64,000 nucleotides of DNA from JAWHTC01 sp032586155 (lineage in GTDB: Bacteria; Pseudomonadota; Alphaproteobacteria; Rhodobacterales; Rhodobacteraceae), in the NCBI RefSeq assembly GCF_032586155.1, contig NZ_JAWHTC010000001.1, positions 620,001-684,000 of the forward strand. Reading direction: 5' to 3'. Positions 24,247-33,234 of the stretch are shown in pieces. The notes beneath the pieces were generated by a model. It ran no database searches. It worked only from the letters and a program-made list of their open reading frames with translations, and was not told where the DNA came from. Within the stretch, counting starts at the first letter, position 1. Each line of letters starts with the position of its first letter. The translations under genes and the position numbers were made by a program.

Positions 24247-25239
24247 ATGCGGGTATTTGGTAAGTGGTTGGGGCGGTTCCTGCTCCTAATCGCGGTGATT
24301 GGTGCGGGGGCCTGGACCTTTGGACCTTATGTGCCGGTGGAGGTGAATGTGCAGTTCGATGAGCGCAAGTTCGGCGAAGGGGTGCAGGTCTATTTCGAAA
24401 GCGTGGAATCGCAGTTAGACGACATCACCGAGGGCGTGGAAAAGCGGGTGGTCTGGGCCGGGGGCACCGAGGTGAAGACCGATATCGCGGTGCTGTATGT
24501 GCACGGGTTTTCCGCCACGAGCCAGGAATTGCGCCCGGTGCCGGACCGGGTGGCCGAGGAATTTGGCGCCAACTTGGTCTTCACCCGGCTGCGCGGGCAC
24601 GGGCGGCCCGGCGATGCGCTGGGCGAGGCCCGGGTGGAGGACTGGATGGCGGATGTGGCCGAGGCGCTGGCCGCCGCGCGCACGGTGGGCCGCGAGGTGA
24701 TCGTGATTGCCACCTCGACCGGCTGCACGCTGGTCTCGGAGGCGTTGCTGCAGCCGGGAATGGCCGAGGGCGTGAAGGCGGTGGCCTATGTCTCGCCGAA
24801 TTTCGCCATCAATGACGACAAGGCCTGGATCCTGACATTGCCGGGCGCGCGCTATTGGGTGCCTTTGCTGGCGGGCAGGGAGCGTGCGTGGGAGCCATCG
24901 AGCGATCTGGTGGCGAAATACTGGACCTCGCGCTATCCAATGCAGGCGGCGATCACGCTGGCCGCACTGGTCAAACATGCCGCCGCACAGGATTATTCAG
25001 CGGTCAGTGTACCGGGGTTGTTCTATTTCTCGGACGGCGACACGGTGGTGCGGGCCGGGGAAACCCATCGCGTGGCGGGCCAGTGGGGGGCCGATCATGG
25101 CGGGCTGGCGACGGTGGAGATGCTGCCGGATGACGCGCAGGTGGTGGACAATCGCCACGTGATCGCCGGTTACATCGCCTCGCCGGACAACACCGAGGCG
25201 ACAATTCAAGTGATCCTGAGCTGGCTGGAGGGTCTGTGA
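24247..25239 (+). CDS. Membrane-anchored alpha/beta hydrolase
   Basis: A 330-aa protein. An N-terminal hydrophobic segment (about 10-28, 'LGRFLLLIAVIGAGAWTFG') should anchor it in the inner membrane with the catalytic domain outside. 'VLYVHGFSA' starts the hydrolase fold, the nucleophile is Ser157 in 'IATSTGCTL' (a variant elbow), the acid is in 'YFSDGDTVV' and the His in 'VVDNRHVIAGY'. The ATG at 24247 lies 2 bases after the previous stop; the longer frame would run inside that gene. Substrate unknown. Confidence 0.82.
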   Translation: MRVFGKWLGRFLLLIAVIGAGAWTFGPYVPVEVNVQFDERKFGEGVQVYFESVESQLDDITEGVEKRVVWAGGTEVKTDIAVLYVHGFSATSQELRPVPDRVAEEFGANLVFTRLRGHGRPGDALGEARVEDWMADVAEALAAARTVGREVIVIATSTGCTLVSEALLQPGMAEGVKAVAYVSPNFAINDDKAWILTLPGARYWVPLLAGRERAWEPSSDLVAKYWTSRYPMQAAITLAALVKHAAAQDYSAVSVPGLFYFSDGDTVVRAGETHRVAGQWGADHGGLATVEMLPDDAQVVDNRHVIAGYIASPDNTEATIQVILSWLEGL

Positions 25240-25240
25240 G

Positions 25241-25666
25241 ATGGAGCAGAGGATCTCGCTGATCACGCTGGGCGTGGACGACACGGAGCGTTCGACGGCG
25301 TTCTACACGGCGCTGGGTTGGACCCGGGTCGAGGCGCAGGACGGGGTCGTGGCGTTTGATCTGATCGGACAGACACTGGGTCTATATCCGCGTGCCAAGC
25401 TGGCCGAGGATATGGGGCTGCCGGAAGAAGCGTTGGGACACGGGGCGATGACCCTGTCATACAATGTACCCGAGAAAGGCGAGGTGGCACTGGTTCTGGC
25501 GGCAGCGCGCGACGCTGGCGCTAAGGTGTTGAAAGAAGCGGCCGACGTGTTCTGGGGCGGGCATCACGGCTATTTTGCCGACCCCGACGGGCATGTCTGG
25601 GAAGTGGCATTCAACCCGTTTTCGCAACTACGCGAGGATGGGGCGTTTCGCTGGAACGGCTTTTGA
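25241..25666 (+). CDS. VOC-family protein, 141 aa
   Basis: A glyoxalase/bleomycin-resistance fold with two modules: 'ISLITLGVDDTERSTAFYTALGW' and 'VFWGGHHGYFADPDGHVWEVAFNP'. The C-terminal His/Glu pair of the metal site is present; the first module lacks a clear His, as in many non-enzymatic or alternative VOC proteins. It starts one base after the membrane hydrolase stop, so it belongs to the same transcript. Function is open. Confidence 0.82.
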   Translation: MEQRISLITLGVDDTERSTAFYTALGWTRVEAQDGVVAFDLIGQTLGLYPRAKLAEDMGLPEEALGHGAMTLSYNVPEKGEVALVLAAARDAGAKVLKEAADVFWGGHHGYFADPDGHVWEVAFNPFSQLREDGAFRWNGF

Positions 25667-25782
25667 ACGCCGTCATCATCCCGATTTGATCGCGAGCAAT
25701 CAGACGCATTCAGGGGGCCGCTTCTAAACCCGTCAGGATTTGTGCTACACTCAACACACGGAAACAAGCGGAGGCTGTCGCA

Positions 25783-26448
25783 ATGGGGTTCAAACATGCT
25801 TTTGAACCGGCCGCAAAGCTGGTCGCTGTCGGGATCCTTGGGCTGGTGTTTGTTTTTAGTGGTGTGGACGATCTTGCAGCGGATGGCGGTGGGTCGGAAA
25901 ATACAGAGAAATCAACAACTAAGGCACCAGTAAAAAAGAAGACGTCGAAAACGAAAACACCCGCGAACGCGCAGGAAACACGGACGCTGATCAGGGAAAC
26001 CGATAAAGAGATCAAGAAACTTCACGTCGACATCAGAACCCGAAATGTCATGTGCATCGATGGCAGCGCGAAAGCATCGAAGAGGAACCAAACCGAAATC
26101 GACAAGATCAACAAGCAGCGCGCGGGTTGGCAAAAAGAGATCAAGAAAAAGAAAAACAAGCTGACAAGGATGAAAAGCCGGCTGAGATCGGGGCGAAATA
26201 CCGATGGCTCAAAAATGACAAAGAGCCAGAAGCGCAACCTCGAAAGAGAGACCCAGGATTTGGGAGATGAAATTCACCGGCTGGAGTTGCGTGACAAGGA
26301 TGGTCGCAAGGAGATAAAGAAACTGCGAACGAGGATGCGTGAACGCGACAACAAAGTATACAAGTGTCATATCGAAAACCGCAAAACAGATGCCAAGATC
26401 GACAAGCTTGAGAAAAAGAAAAAGGCCCTCAAGGCGAAGCTGAATTAG
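25783..26448 (+). CDS. Lysine-rich coiled-coil protein with N-terminal export signal
   Basis: An unrecognised 221-aa protein. An N-terminal hydrophobic segment (about 11-29, 'KLVAVGILGLVFVFSGVDDL') looks like a signal or anchor. A Lys/Thr-rich disordered stretch follows (about 38-65), then about 150 residues of strongly charged heptad-like helix full of Lys, Arg, Glu and Asp. Only two cysteines are visible ('NVMCID', 'VYKCHIEN'). Composition is lower in G+C than its neighbours (29 of 60 in one sample), partly because of the many Lys codons. GGAGG precedes the ATG. It could be an envelope spacer or nucleic-acid/polymer-binding protein; nothing proves either. Confidence 0.7.
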   Translation: MGFKHAFEPAAKLVAVGILGLVFVFSGVDDLAADGGGSENTEKSTTKAPVKKKTSKTKTPANAQETRTLIRETDKEIKKLHVDIRTRNVMCIDGSAKASKRNQTEIDKINKQRAGWQKEIKKKKNKLTRMKSRLRSGRNTDGSKMTKSQKRNLERETQDLGDEIHRLELRDKDGRKEIKKLRTRMRERDNKVYKCHIENRKTDAKIDKLEKKKKALKAKLN

Positions 26449-26483
26449 GTATAGATAACCCCTTTGGCCGCTCCGGAGCCGTG

Positions 26484-27113
26484 ATGCGCAGACCCAAAAG
26501 CATGTGGAGCCTCGAGACGCTGGGGCGGGTGCGGCTGAGCAAGTATTTCTACATGCGTGAGTTTCTTTATTCCGAGATTGGGAATTTCCACGAGTTGCAG
26601 AACATTCCCGATGATCCGGACCTGGCGATTGAGAACGGTCGGGCGTTCTGCACTGCACTGCTGGACCCGATGGAAGAGACGTTCGGTCGGGTGGCGGTTC
26701 GGTCGGGGTATCGCTCGAGGGCGCTGAACCGGTTTGGAAATGAGAACGATCTGAACTGCGCGCGCAATGACAACCCGCTGGAATGCCATATCTGGGACTG
26801 GGCCAGTGGCAGTGCGGCAGTGGCCGGGGCCAGCATCGTTATCCCGTGGTTTGCTGATCAATACGAGGCCGGGCGGGACTGGCGCGACCTGGCGTGGTGG
26901 ATGCATGACCATCTGCCCTATTCCGAGATCTGGTTCTTTCCCAAGCTCTGTGCCTTCAACCTTGTGTGGCGACCGGAGCCTTGGCGGACGATTTCGAGCT
27001 ATGTCGCGCCGCGGGGCATGCTACTCAGGCGCGGTGAGGAGCCGGAAGAGCGCGCGGATGCGCGGCGCGCACGTTATGAGGATTTTCCGGCGTTTCGAGG
27101 GCTTGTACTGTGA
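26484..27113 (+). CDS. Peptidase M15-like protein
   Basis: A 209-aa protein with the 'YFYMREFLYSE' start and 'RVAVRSGYRSRALNRFGN' block typical of M15A-like (hedgehog/DD-peptidase fold) proteins. The usual metal motif SxHxxGxAxD is reduced to 'CHIWDW', and the second half reads 'WWMHDHLPYSEIWFFPKLCAFNLVW'. I recall homologues with the same HIWD form, so this seems a family trait rather than decay. Cell-wall peptidase activity is therefore uncertain. GGAG lies 6 bases before the ATG at 26484. Its stop overlaps the next start by 4 bases. Confidence 0.75.
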   Translation: MRRPKSMWSLETLGRVRLSKYFYMREFLYSEIGNFHELQNIPDDPDLAIENGRAFCTALLDPMEETFGRVAVRSGYRSRALNRFGNENDLNCARNDNPLECHIWDWASGSAAVAGASIVIPWFADQYEAGRDWRDLAWWMHDHLPYSEIWFFPKLCAFNLVWRPEPWRTISSYVAPRGMLLRRGEEPEERADARRARYEDFPAFRGLVL

Positions 27114-27700
27114 AATCGCTGCACGCAGTCTATCAAGAACACGCCGTACAGTTTGATCGCGACCGAGACAAGCGCTTGTTCGAGAAAGGGTGGTTGCACC
27201 GGTTCGCTGCAATCTTGCCGGATGGTGGGCGGGTGTTGGATCTTGGATGCGGAAGCGGGCGACCGATGGCGGACCACCTGCTTGGGCTGGGTTTTGATCT
27301 GACCGGCGTGGATTTTGCCGGGAGGATGATCGATTTGGCGCGCGAAAGGTTTCCCGATGCGCGCTGGATCGAAGCCGACATGCGCGAGTTTGACCTGGAG
27401 GAGCGGTTCGATGGGGTGTTGGGGTGGAATTCGTTCTTTCACCTGACCGCCACGGAGCAGCGGCAAGTGCTTCCCAGGATGGCGGCGCATCTCGTGGATG
27501 GAGGGGCATTGCTGTTGAGCGTTGGACCAAGCGCCGGGGAGGCTTGGGGGCAAGTTGCGGGGCAACCGGTTTACCATGCCAGCTTGTCGATCGAGGAGTA
27601 TGAGGCGATCCTGAACCGTTTCGGCATGCAATCGGTTGACTTCGTGCCCGAGGATCCGGAATGCAACGGGCATTCGGTACTGTTGGCGCAAAAGGGATGA
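27110..27700 (+). CDS. Class I SAM-dependent methyltransferase
   Basis: A 196-aa Rossmann methyltransferase. Motif I is 'VLDLGCGSGRPM' at about 42-53, motif II 'LTGVDFAGRMIDLARE', motif III 'ARWIEADMREFDLEERFDGVLGW'. GTG start overlapping the preceding TGA by 4 bases, so it is coupled to the M15-like gene. Substrate is unknown; the small size suggests a small-molecule or tellurite/thiopurine-like methyltransferase. Confidence 0.85.
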   Translation: MKSLHAVYQEHAVQFDRDRDKRLFEKGWLHRFAAILPDGGRVLDLGCGSGRPMADHLLGLGFDLTGVDFAGRMIDLARERFPDARWIEADMREFDLEERFDGVLGWNSFFHLTATEQRQVLPRMAAHLVDGGALLLSVGPSAGEAWGQVAGQPVYHASLSIEEYEAILNRFGMQSVDFVPEDPECNGHSVLLAQKG

Positions 27701-27783
27701 TCCTTGCGTCACTGGCGGGATTGGCGGTTGACGCCGCCGGGCCACATGCCAAGTTGGGCCAAGGTTACGAGGCGGGAATCCCC

Positions 27784-28494
27784 ATGAGCGAACCAATGGT
27801 TCTGGTGCCTGGCATGATGTGCGATGCGCGGCTTTACGGCCCGCAGATCGAGACGTTGAGCCGCGAGATGAACGTTACCGTGGCCTGCACCACGCGGGGC
27901 GAGCGGATCGAGGAGATCGCCAGCAATATCCTGGGCGGGTTGCCGCAGAAGTTCGCTCTGGCTGGGCTGAGCATGGGCGGGATCATTGCCATGGAGATTC
28001 TGCGCCGGGCGCCGGATCGGGTCACAAGGTTGTGCCTGATGGATACCAACCCGCTGGCCGAGACACCGCGGAGTGCCGCCGCGTATGAACCGATGATCGT
28101 TGGCGTCAAGGCGGGCAAGCTTGACGAGGTGATGCGCGGCTTTCTGCGCCCCGAAGCTCTGGCACCGGGGCCGGGGCGGGTGGCGGTTCTGAACCTGATG
28201 AGCGAAATGGCGCGTGATCTGGGGCCCGAGGTATTTCTGCGTCAGGTCCGGGCGTTGCAGCGGCGGCGCGATCAGCAGGGCACGTTGCGCAAGTGCAAGG
28301 TGCCCACATTGGTGATGTGCGGGGCGCATGATGCGCTGACCCCACCCAAGCGCCATACGTTCATGGCCGAGCTGATCCCTTATGCAAAGCTGGAGATCAT
28401 CGACGAGGCCGGCCATGTGCCGACGCTGGAGACACCGGAGATCGTGACCGGGTTGCTGCGCGAATGGATGGGGCAGCCTTTCGTTCTGAAATGA
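27784..28494 (+). CDS. Alpha/beta hydrolase, 236 aa
   Basis: 'VLVPGMMCDARLYGPQ' is the oxyanion region, the nucleophile elbow is 'LAGLSMGGII' (Ser63), the acid 'CGAHDALTPP' and the His 'EAGHVPTLE'. The pattern is typical of small esterase/3-oxoadipate enol-lactonase-type hydrolases. The start at 27784 gives a family-like N-terminus; the frame is open upstream into the methyltransferase gene. Its stop overlaps the next gene by 4 bases. Confidence 0.83.
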   Translation: MSEPMVLVPGMMCDARLYGPQIETLSREMNVTVACTTRGERIEEIASNILGGLPQKFALAGLSMGGIIAMEILRRAPDRVTRLCLMDTNPLAETPRSAAAYEPMIVGVKAGKLDEVMRGFLRPEALAPGPGRVAVLNLMSEMARDLGPEVFLRQVRALQRRRDQQGTLRKCKVPTLVMCGAHDALTPPKRHTFMAELIPYAKLEIIDEAGHVPTLETPEIVTGLLREWMGQPFVLK

Positions 28495-28715
28495 AACGGC
28501 GTGGCTGGGATGCGGTTTGGGTGCGTGTCCGGGCGGTGCGGATGTGGGCTCGGCGGCGCCTGCCTCCGGGGGTGCGGCTTGCCGTCGGGCTGGCGCTGAT
28601 CGTGGGTGGTGCGTTCGGGTTTTTGCCTGTTCTCGGGTTCTGGATGATTCCGCTGGGCCTGGCGGTGGCGGCGGCAGATGTGTTGCCGATCTGGCGGTGG
28701 TTTCGCGGGCGGTGA
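28491..28715 (+). CDS. Small membrane protein, 74 aa
   Basis: An Arg/Trp-rich N-terminus ('MKRRGWDAVWVRVRAVRMWARRRLPPG') is followed by one or two hydrophobic segments ('VRLAVGLALIVGGAFGFLPVLGFWMIPLGLAVAAADVL') and a basic end. This resembles the small PGPGW-type membrane proteins. It overlaps the hydrolase stop by 4 bases (ATGA). Confidence 0.7.
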   Translation: MKRRGWDAVWVRVRAVRMWARRRLPPGVRLAVGLALIVGGAFGFLPVLGFWMIPLGLAVAAADVLPIWRWFRGR

Positions 28716-28740
28716 ATGGTGGGGTGAAACCCCACCCTAC
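28714..28740. repeat. Intergenic element B, copy 2
   Basis: GGTGGGGT-GAA-ACCCCACC (8-bp stem, same GAA loop as copy 1) followed by CTAC, in the gap between two convergent genes. It may act as their terminator. Confidence 0.6.
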
Positions 28741-29303
28741 GATGGGGTTGCGGCCTTGCGTTCTTCCTTGGTCAGGATCATCGGCGCGGTGACGGTGGTG
28801 CCGTCGTCGTTGAAAAGCGGCGTTTTGCGCCAGCGGCCCGTGAGGTTGGCGGCAAGCATCTTGGACAGGATGCGCCACATGATGCGGGGGGCGCCCTCGT
28901 GGCCGGATTTGCCGTTTTCACCGGGGACATGGACGCGGCCGATGAGCGGGCCGAGCGCGGTGGTGTTCGACAGGCGGTTGGCCATTATGCCGACAAAGGC
29001 GGTGCGCGGTGGGCGCGGCGAGTTGAAAAGCGGCACCCCGCAGCAGGACGCGTACCAGCGGTAGAGGCCCTTGCCCGAGAGCTGCATCAGGGCGAGGTGT
29101 TCGGCGCCTTGGGTGATTGTCAGGTGATCGACCGTGGTTTGCCACAGCGCGACCCCGTCACCGGGATCGGGCTGGCCCAGGTGGATGGCGGCGGCGCGGC
29201 AATCGGCGCAGTGGCAGGTGATATGATTTCCGGCGCGCGGCGAGGGAACGTCGAGCCGGCCCTGCAGCTTACCACAGGCGCAGGAGAGCCCGATTTTCGG
29301 CAT
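28737..29303 (-). CDS. GFA-like zinc protein (DUF6151 type)
   Basis: A 188-aa protein with paired cysteines placed like glutathione-dependent formaldehyde-activating (GFA) proteins: 'LSCACGKLQG', 'HITCHCADCRAAA' and 'YASCCGVPLFN'. These would form a structural/catalytic zinc site. 'RWRKTPLFNDDGTTVTAPMILTKEER' closes it. The enzyme activity of the branch is not known. It lies 12 bases downstream of phaZ on the same strand and may be read through from it. Confidence 0.8.
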   Translation of the reverse strand: MPKIGLSCACGKLQGRLDVPSPRAGNHITCHCADCRAAAIHLGQPDPGDGVALWQTTVDHLTITQGAEHLALMQLSGKGLYRWYASCCGVPLFNSPRPPRTAFVGIMANRLSNTTALGPLIGRVHVPGENGKSGHEGAPRIMWRILSKMLAANLTGRWRKTPLFNDDGTTVTAPMILTKEERKAATPS

Positions 29304-29315
29304 GAGATCAGACCT

Positions 29316-30629
29316 TTACGCGGCGGCGTTCTTGTTCGCCGGTTTCTTGGTTTTGGCCTTCTTTGCCGCCGGTTTGCCGGGGGTGGCACGGGCGGGCGCG
29401 TCGGAATTGGCATCGATAAATTCGATCACCAGCGGGCGGATGTTGTTGCGCCAGCTGGAGCCGGCGAAAATACCGTAGTGACCAGCGCCGGGTTCGACAT
29501 GGCTGGCCTTTTTCTCGTCCGGCAGGCCGGTGCAGAGATCGAGCGCGGCGATGCACTGACCGGGGGCCGAGATGTCATCCTTCTCGCCCTCGACCGTCTT
29601 CACGGCAACTGTGGTGATCGCGCCGATATCGATCTTGTGACCGTCGACGACAAATTCGTTCTTGGCGATCTCGCGGTTCTTGAAGACCCGTTCGACGGTG
29701 GAGAGGTAGAATTCGGCCGTCATGTCCATCACTGCGAGGTATTCGTCGTAGAACCGGTTGTGCGGGTCGTGATCACCCGCCTCGCCGCGCATGACGCGCA
29801 TGATCTGGTCCTGGAAGGCCTTGGAGTGACGATCTGAGTTCATTGACATGAACGAGGCCAGCTGCAGCAGGCCCGGGTAGACCATGCGGCCGACGCCCTT
29901 GTATTTGAAGCCGACGCGTTGGATCGCGGTTTCGGCCAGCTGGCCCATGGTGACGCGGTCGCCGAAATCGGTGACATCTGTGGCTGCTGCGTCGGGGTCG
30001 ATCGGCCCGCCGATGAGGGTGAGTGAACGCGGCTGCGCCTCGGGGTCCTGTTCGGCCAAGTAGGCCGTGGCGGCGAGCGTCAGCGGAGCGGGCTGGCAGA
30101 CGGCGATGACATGGGTGTCAGGGCCGAGTTCCTTCATGAAGTCGACGAGGTAGAGGGTGTAATCCTCGACGTCGAACTTGCCTTCGGACACCGGGATGTC
30201 GCGGGCATTGTGCCAGTCTGTAATGTAAACTTCACAATCGACCAGTAGAGATTTCACAGTCGAGCGCAGAAGGGTGGCATAGTGACCGGACATCGGCGCA
30301 ACCAGAAGAACCTTGCGCGGGTTGGGTTTGCGGCCCACGACGTTGAAATGGATCAGATCGCCAAAGGGGCGTTCAACCACATGTTCGATATTGACCAGGT
30401 GGTCCTTGCCATCGGGGCAGACGAAGGTGCGGATGCCCCAGTCTGGTTTGACGACCATGCGCTGGAACGTGCGTTCGGTAACCTCGCCCCAGGCGGCCAT
30501 CCATTGCAACCCAGGGTTGGGAATCATCGAAAACATCGGGTAAGAGGAGAGCGAAAGCGCCGTCGCGCCAAACCACTGATTCGCGTTGCGGAGGGATTCC
30601 ATCAGGTCGTAGGTGGCCATATAGCGCAT
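29316..30629 (-). CDS. phaZ: Intracellular polyhydroxyalkanoate depolymerase
   Basis: Mobilises stored PHB granules. The product of 437 aa shows the intracellular depolymerase architecture: an N-terminal 'YPMFSMIPN', the 'LLVAPMSGHYATLLRSTV' block, and the Cys nucleophile Cys178 in 'VIAVCQPAPLTLAA', with 'DITDWHNARD'-like and 'AGHYGIFAGSSWR' (His) elements. The C-terminus is a Lys/Ala-rich tail (about 415-437, 'KPAAKKAKTKKP'), resembling phasin or histone-like tails. AAGGA is 8 bases before the ATG at 30629. It is divergent from phaC across 144 bases holding a PhaR-type palindrome. Confidence 0.93.
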   Translation of the reverse strand: MRYMATYDLMESLRNANQWFGATALSLSSYPMFSMIPNPGLQWMAAWGEVTERTFQRMVVKPDWGIRTFVCPDGKDHLVNIEHVVERPFGDLIHFNVVGRKPNPRKVLLVAPMSGHYATLLRSTVKSLLVDCEVYITDWHNARDIPVSEGKFDVEDYTLYLVDFMKELGPDTHVIAVCQPAPLTLAATAYLAEQDPEAQPRSLTLIGGPIDPDAAATDVTDFGDRVTMGQLAETAIQRVGFKYKGVGRMVYPGLLQLASFMSMNSDRHSKAFQDQIMRVMRGEAGDHDPHNRFYDEYLAVMDMTAEFYLSTVERVFKNREIAKNEFVVDGHKIDIGAITTVAVKTVEGEKDDISAPGQCIAALDLCTGLPDEKKASHVEPGAGHYGIFAGSSWRNNIRPLVIEFIDANSDAPARATPGKPAAKKAKTKKPANKNAAA

Positions 30630-30724
30630 GCGCGTTTCCTTCTTCTTTTGTAATAGGGCTTTGCTGGAAGGCTGCCCAACGTCCGTCCGTGGCCCCTCCA
30701 ACCGCAGACGAATTGATTTTGTGG

Positions 30725-30743
30725 TGCAGCATAGTATGCTGCA
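30725..30743. promoter_or_regulatory. Palindrome between phaZ and phaC (PhaR-type operator)
   Basis: TGCAGCATAGTATGCTGCA is a perfect 19-base palindrome about 30 bases before the phaC ATG. Its TGCAG/CTGCA arms match the PhaR recognition pattern and recur before phaP and phaR. Confidence 0.65.
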
Positions 30744-30773
30744 TGGCAGCGAGGATAGGAAAGATTTATTAAG

Positions 30774-32585
30774 ATGACAACAAAAGACGATGTCGCACCC
30801 GACATGGTGGGCAATTTGTCCGCGGATAAGATGACCCAGAACCTCGCCCGTGTTGAGGAGCTCTCGCAGCGGTTGATTGCGGCGCTTTCGAGCCGCAAGC
30901 CGCCAAATTCGGCGTTGAATGGCCCGGACCAGGAGCTGTTTGCCCGTGCCGCCGGGTCGTATTGGCAGGAAATGCTGTCCGATCCGGCCAAGATGTTCGA
31001 GAAACAGGTCGAATACTGGGGCAAGACGGTCACCCATTTCATGGAGGCGCACAGCCATTTCCTGACCGGGGCGGACGGGGATGACGCGGTGGACGGCCAG
31101 CCGAAGGACCGGCGGTTTTCCAACCCGCTGTGGCACAGCAACCCGTATTTCCAGCTGGTTAAAAAACAATACGAGACCAATGCCGAGGCGATCCGTGATG
31201 CGGTGGCCGAGGTTGACGACCTGAGCGAGACCGACCGCAAGCGGCTGAACTATTTCTCGAATCAGATCGTCGACATGATGTGCCCGACCAATTTCCTCGG
31301 CACAAACCCGGATGCGCTGGAGCGCGCGGTCGAGACCGAAGGTGAATCCCTGGTGCAGGGGTTGGAAAACCTGGTCGCTGACCTTGAGCGCAACAATGGC
31401 GAGATGCTGGTGCGGCTGGCCGATGAAAGCGCGTTTGAGCTGGGCCGCAATGTGGCCACGGCGGAAGGCGAGGTGGTGTTCCGCAACCACATGATGGAGC
31501 TGATCCAGTATTCGCCCACGACCGACAAGGTGCATGCCACGCCTGTCGTCCTGTTCCCGCCGTGGATCAACAAGTTCTACATCCTCGACCTGAAGGAACA
31601 GAACAGCCTTATCCGCTGGATCGTGGATCAGGGCTATACGCTGTTTGTGGTCAGCTGGTTCAACCCGGGCTCAGAGGACCGCGACATTGGCATGGATGAC
31701 TACGTCGAGACCGGGTTTCTTGAGGCGGTACGGGTGGCCAAGGAGATCACCGGCCAGAAACAGGTTAACGCCATCGGTTATTGCATCGCCGGGACGACGC
31801 TGAACCTGACGCTGGCGCTGATGAAAAAGCGCAAGGACAAGTCAATCAAGTCGGCCACCTTCTTTACCGCGCTGACGGACTTTTCCGACCAGGGTGAGTT
31901 TGTTCCGTTCCTGCAGGATGACTTCATCGACGGGATCGAGGCGGAAGTGAACGAGATCGGCGTGCTGCGCTCGTTCATCATGAGTCGCACCATGTCCTAT
32001 CTGCGCTCGAACGACCTGATCTATCAGCCGGCGATCAAGAGCTACATGATGGGCGAGACACCGCCGGCGTTCGACCTTTTGTTCTGGAATGGCGACAGCA
32101 CCAACCTGCCGGCGCGGATGACGGTGGAGTATCTGCGCAAGCTGTGTCAGCGCAACGAGTTCGTTACCACCGGCATGGAACTGTTGGGCGAGACCCTGCA
32201 TATCAAGGACGTGGATGTGCCGTTCTGCGCCATCACCTGCGAGACCGATCACATTGCGGCAGCCAAGGATTGTTACCGGGGTGTGCAGCAGGCGGGGTCG
32301 AAGAACAAGACCTTCATCCTGAGTCAGTCAGGCCATATCGCGGGCATCGTCAACCCGCCCTCCAAGAAGAAATACGGGCACTATACCAACGAGGATCTGA
32401 GCCTGGAATTTGGCGACTGGAAGGAGAGCGCCGATTTCCACGAAGGGTCGTGGTGGCCGCGCTGGGAAAGCTGGCTGCGCAAGCGTTCGGGCAAGAAGGT
32501 TGAGGCGCGGAATCCGGGTGATTCTGGCTATGATGTTATCGCTCCGGCACCAGGATCCTATGTGACTAAGGTGCCAAAGGTCTGA
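30774..32585 (+). CDS. phaC: Class I polyhydroxyalkanoate synthase
   Basis: Polymerises 3-hydroxyacyl-CoA (mainly hydroxybutyryl-CoA) into PHB at the granule surface. The 603-aa length is standard for class I. The lipase-like box holds the catalytic Cys337 ('IGYCIAGTT'), with Asp492 ('CETDHIAA') and His521 ('SGHIAGI') completing the triad. The N-terminal domain is variable and charged. The start at 30774 has only a weak AGGA site. It is read with phaP and phaR downstream, each with its own promoter region. Confidence 0.97.
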   Translation: MTTKDDVAPDMVGNLSADKMTQNLARVEELSQRLIAALSSRKPPNSALNGPDQELFARAAGSYWQEMLSDPAKMFEKQVEYWGKTVTHFMEAHSHFLTGADGDDAVDGQPKDRRFSNPLWHSNPYFQLVKKQYETNAEAIRDAVAEVDDLSETDRKRLNYFSNQIVDMMCPTNFLGTNPDALERAVETEGESLVQGLENLVADLERNNGEMLVRLADESAFELGRNVATAEGEVVFRNHMMELIQYSPTTDKVHATPVVLFPPWINKFYILDLKEQNSLIRWIVDQGYTLFVVSWFNPGSEDRDIGMDDYVETGFLEAVRVAKEITGQKQVNAIGYCIAGTTLNLTLALMKKRKDKSIKSATFFTALTDFSDQGEFVPFLQDDFIDGIEAEVNEIGVLRSFIMSRTMSYLRSNDLIYQPAIKSYMMGETPPAFDLLFWNGDSTNLPARMTVEYLRKLCQRNEFVTTGMELLGETLHIKDVDVPFCAITCETDHIAAAKDCYRGVQQAGSKNKTFILSQSGHIAGIVNPPSKKKYGHYTNEDLSLEFGDWKESADFHEGSWWPRWESWLRKRSGKKVEARNPGDSGYDVIAPAPGSYVTKVPKV

Positions 32586-32610
32586 ATTTAAAGGGAATCG
32601 TAGATTTTTT

Positions 32611-32650
32611 CTGCGGCGCAGCAAAATAAACTTGAAATGCTGCGCTGCAG
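32611..32650. promoter_or_regulatory. Two PhaR-type sites upstream of phaP
   Basis: CTGCGGCGCAG (32611-32621) and CTGCGCTGCAG (32640-32650) both fit CTGC-N3-GCAG exactly and lie 68-107 bases before the phaP start, centre to centre 29 bases apart. Confidence 0.7.
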
Positions 32651-32717
32651 AATGCATATTGTTTGCAGAAGACGAAACGCGCTCCTCCCCGCGCATTGAA
32701 CTGCAAGGAATATTGAA

Positions 32718-33161
32718 ATGGCAAAAGCACAAGATCTGAACACCCTGATGAAAGACATGATGGGTGCCTTCCCGGTGGACACAGCCGCCTTTGAAAAATC
32801 GTTCAAAACCCAAGCCGACCTGAGCGAAAAGCTGTCGGGTGTTGCTCTGGAAGCTGCCGAGAAATCGACCGAGATTTCCAGCAAGTGGACCAAAGACACC
32901 CTGGCCAAGCTGGCCGACATGTCGAAAGCCAAAACCGATCCGGCCGACTATGCCAAGGCCATGACCGATTTCGCATCGGCCACCGCCGAGGTTGCTGCCG
33001 AGAACATGGCTGCCTTCGCTGAAGTTGCGAAAAAAGTCCAAAGCGAAACTGTTGAGCTGCTGATGGCGGCTGGCAAAGACGCTGGCGAAGAAGCTTCGGC
33101 TGCTGTGAAAAAAGCCACCGCAGACGTGACTGCAGCGGCCAAGAAAGCCACTGCAAAGTAA
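32718..33161 (+). CDS. phaP: Phasin (PHB granule-associated protein)
   Basis: A 147-aa amphipathic helical protein that coats PHB granules. It begins 'MAKAQDLNTLMKDMMGAFP' and consists almost wholly of Ala/Lys/Glu-rich helix ('AEVAKKVQSETVELLMAAGKDAGEEASAAVKKATADVTAAAKKATAK'), typical of the Phasin_2 family. AAGGAA precedes the ATG. The phaC-phaP-phaR order, with PhaR sites in front, implies repression by PhaR when no polymer is present. Confidence 0.93.
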   Translation: MAKAQDLNTLMKDMMGAFPVDTAAFEKSFKTQADLSEKLSGVALEAAEKSTEISSKWTKDTLAKLADMSKAKTDPADYAKAMTDFASATAEVAAENMAAFAEVAKKVQSETVELLMAAGKDAGEEASAAVKKATADVTAAAKKATAK

Positions 33162-33234
33162 GTCGCCCTCCCGGCGAACAGCATCTCGCGCTCCATCTCT
33201 CCCTCTCCTCCCTTAATGGGGCGCCGAGCATGTG

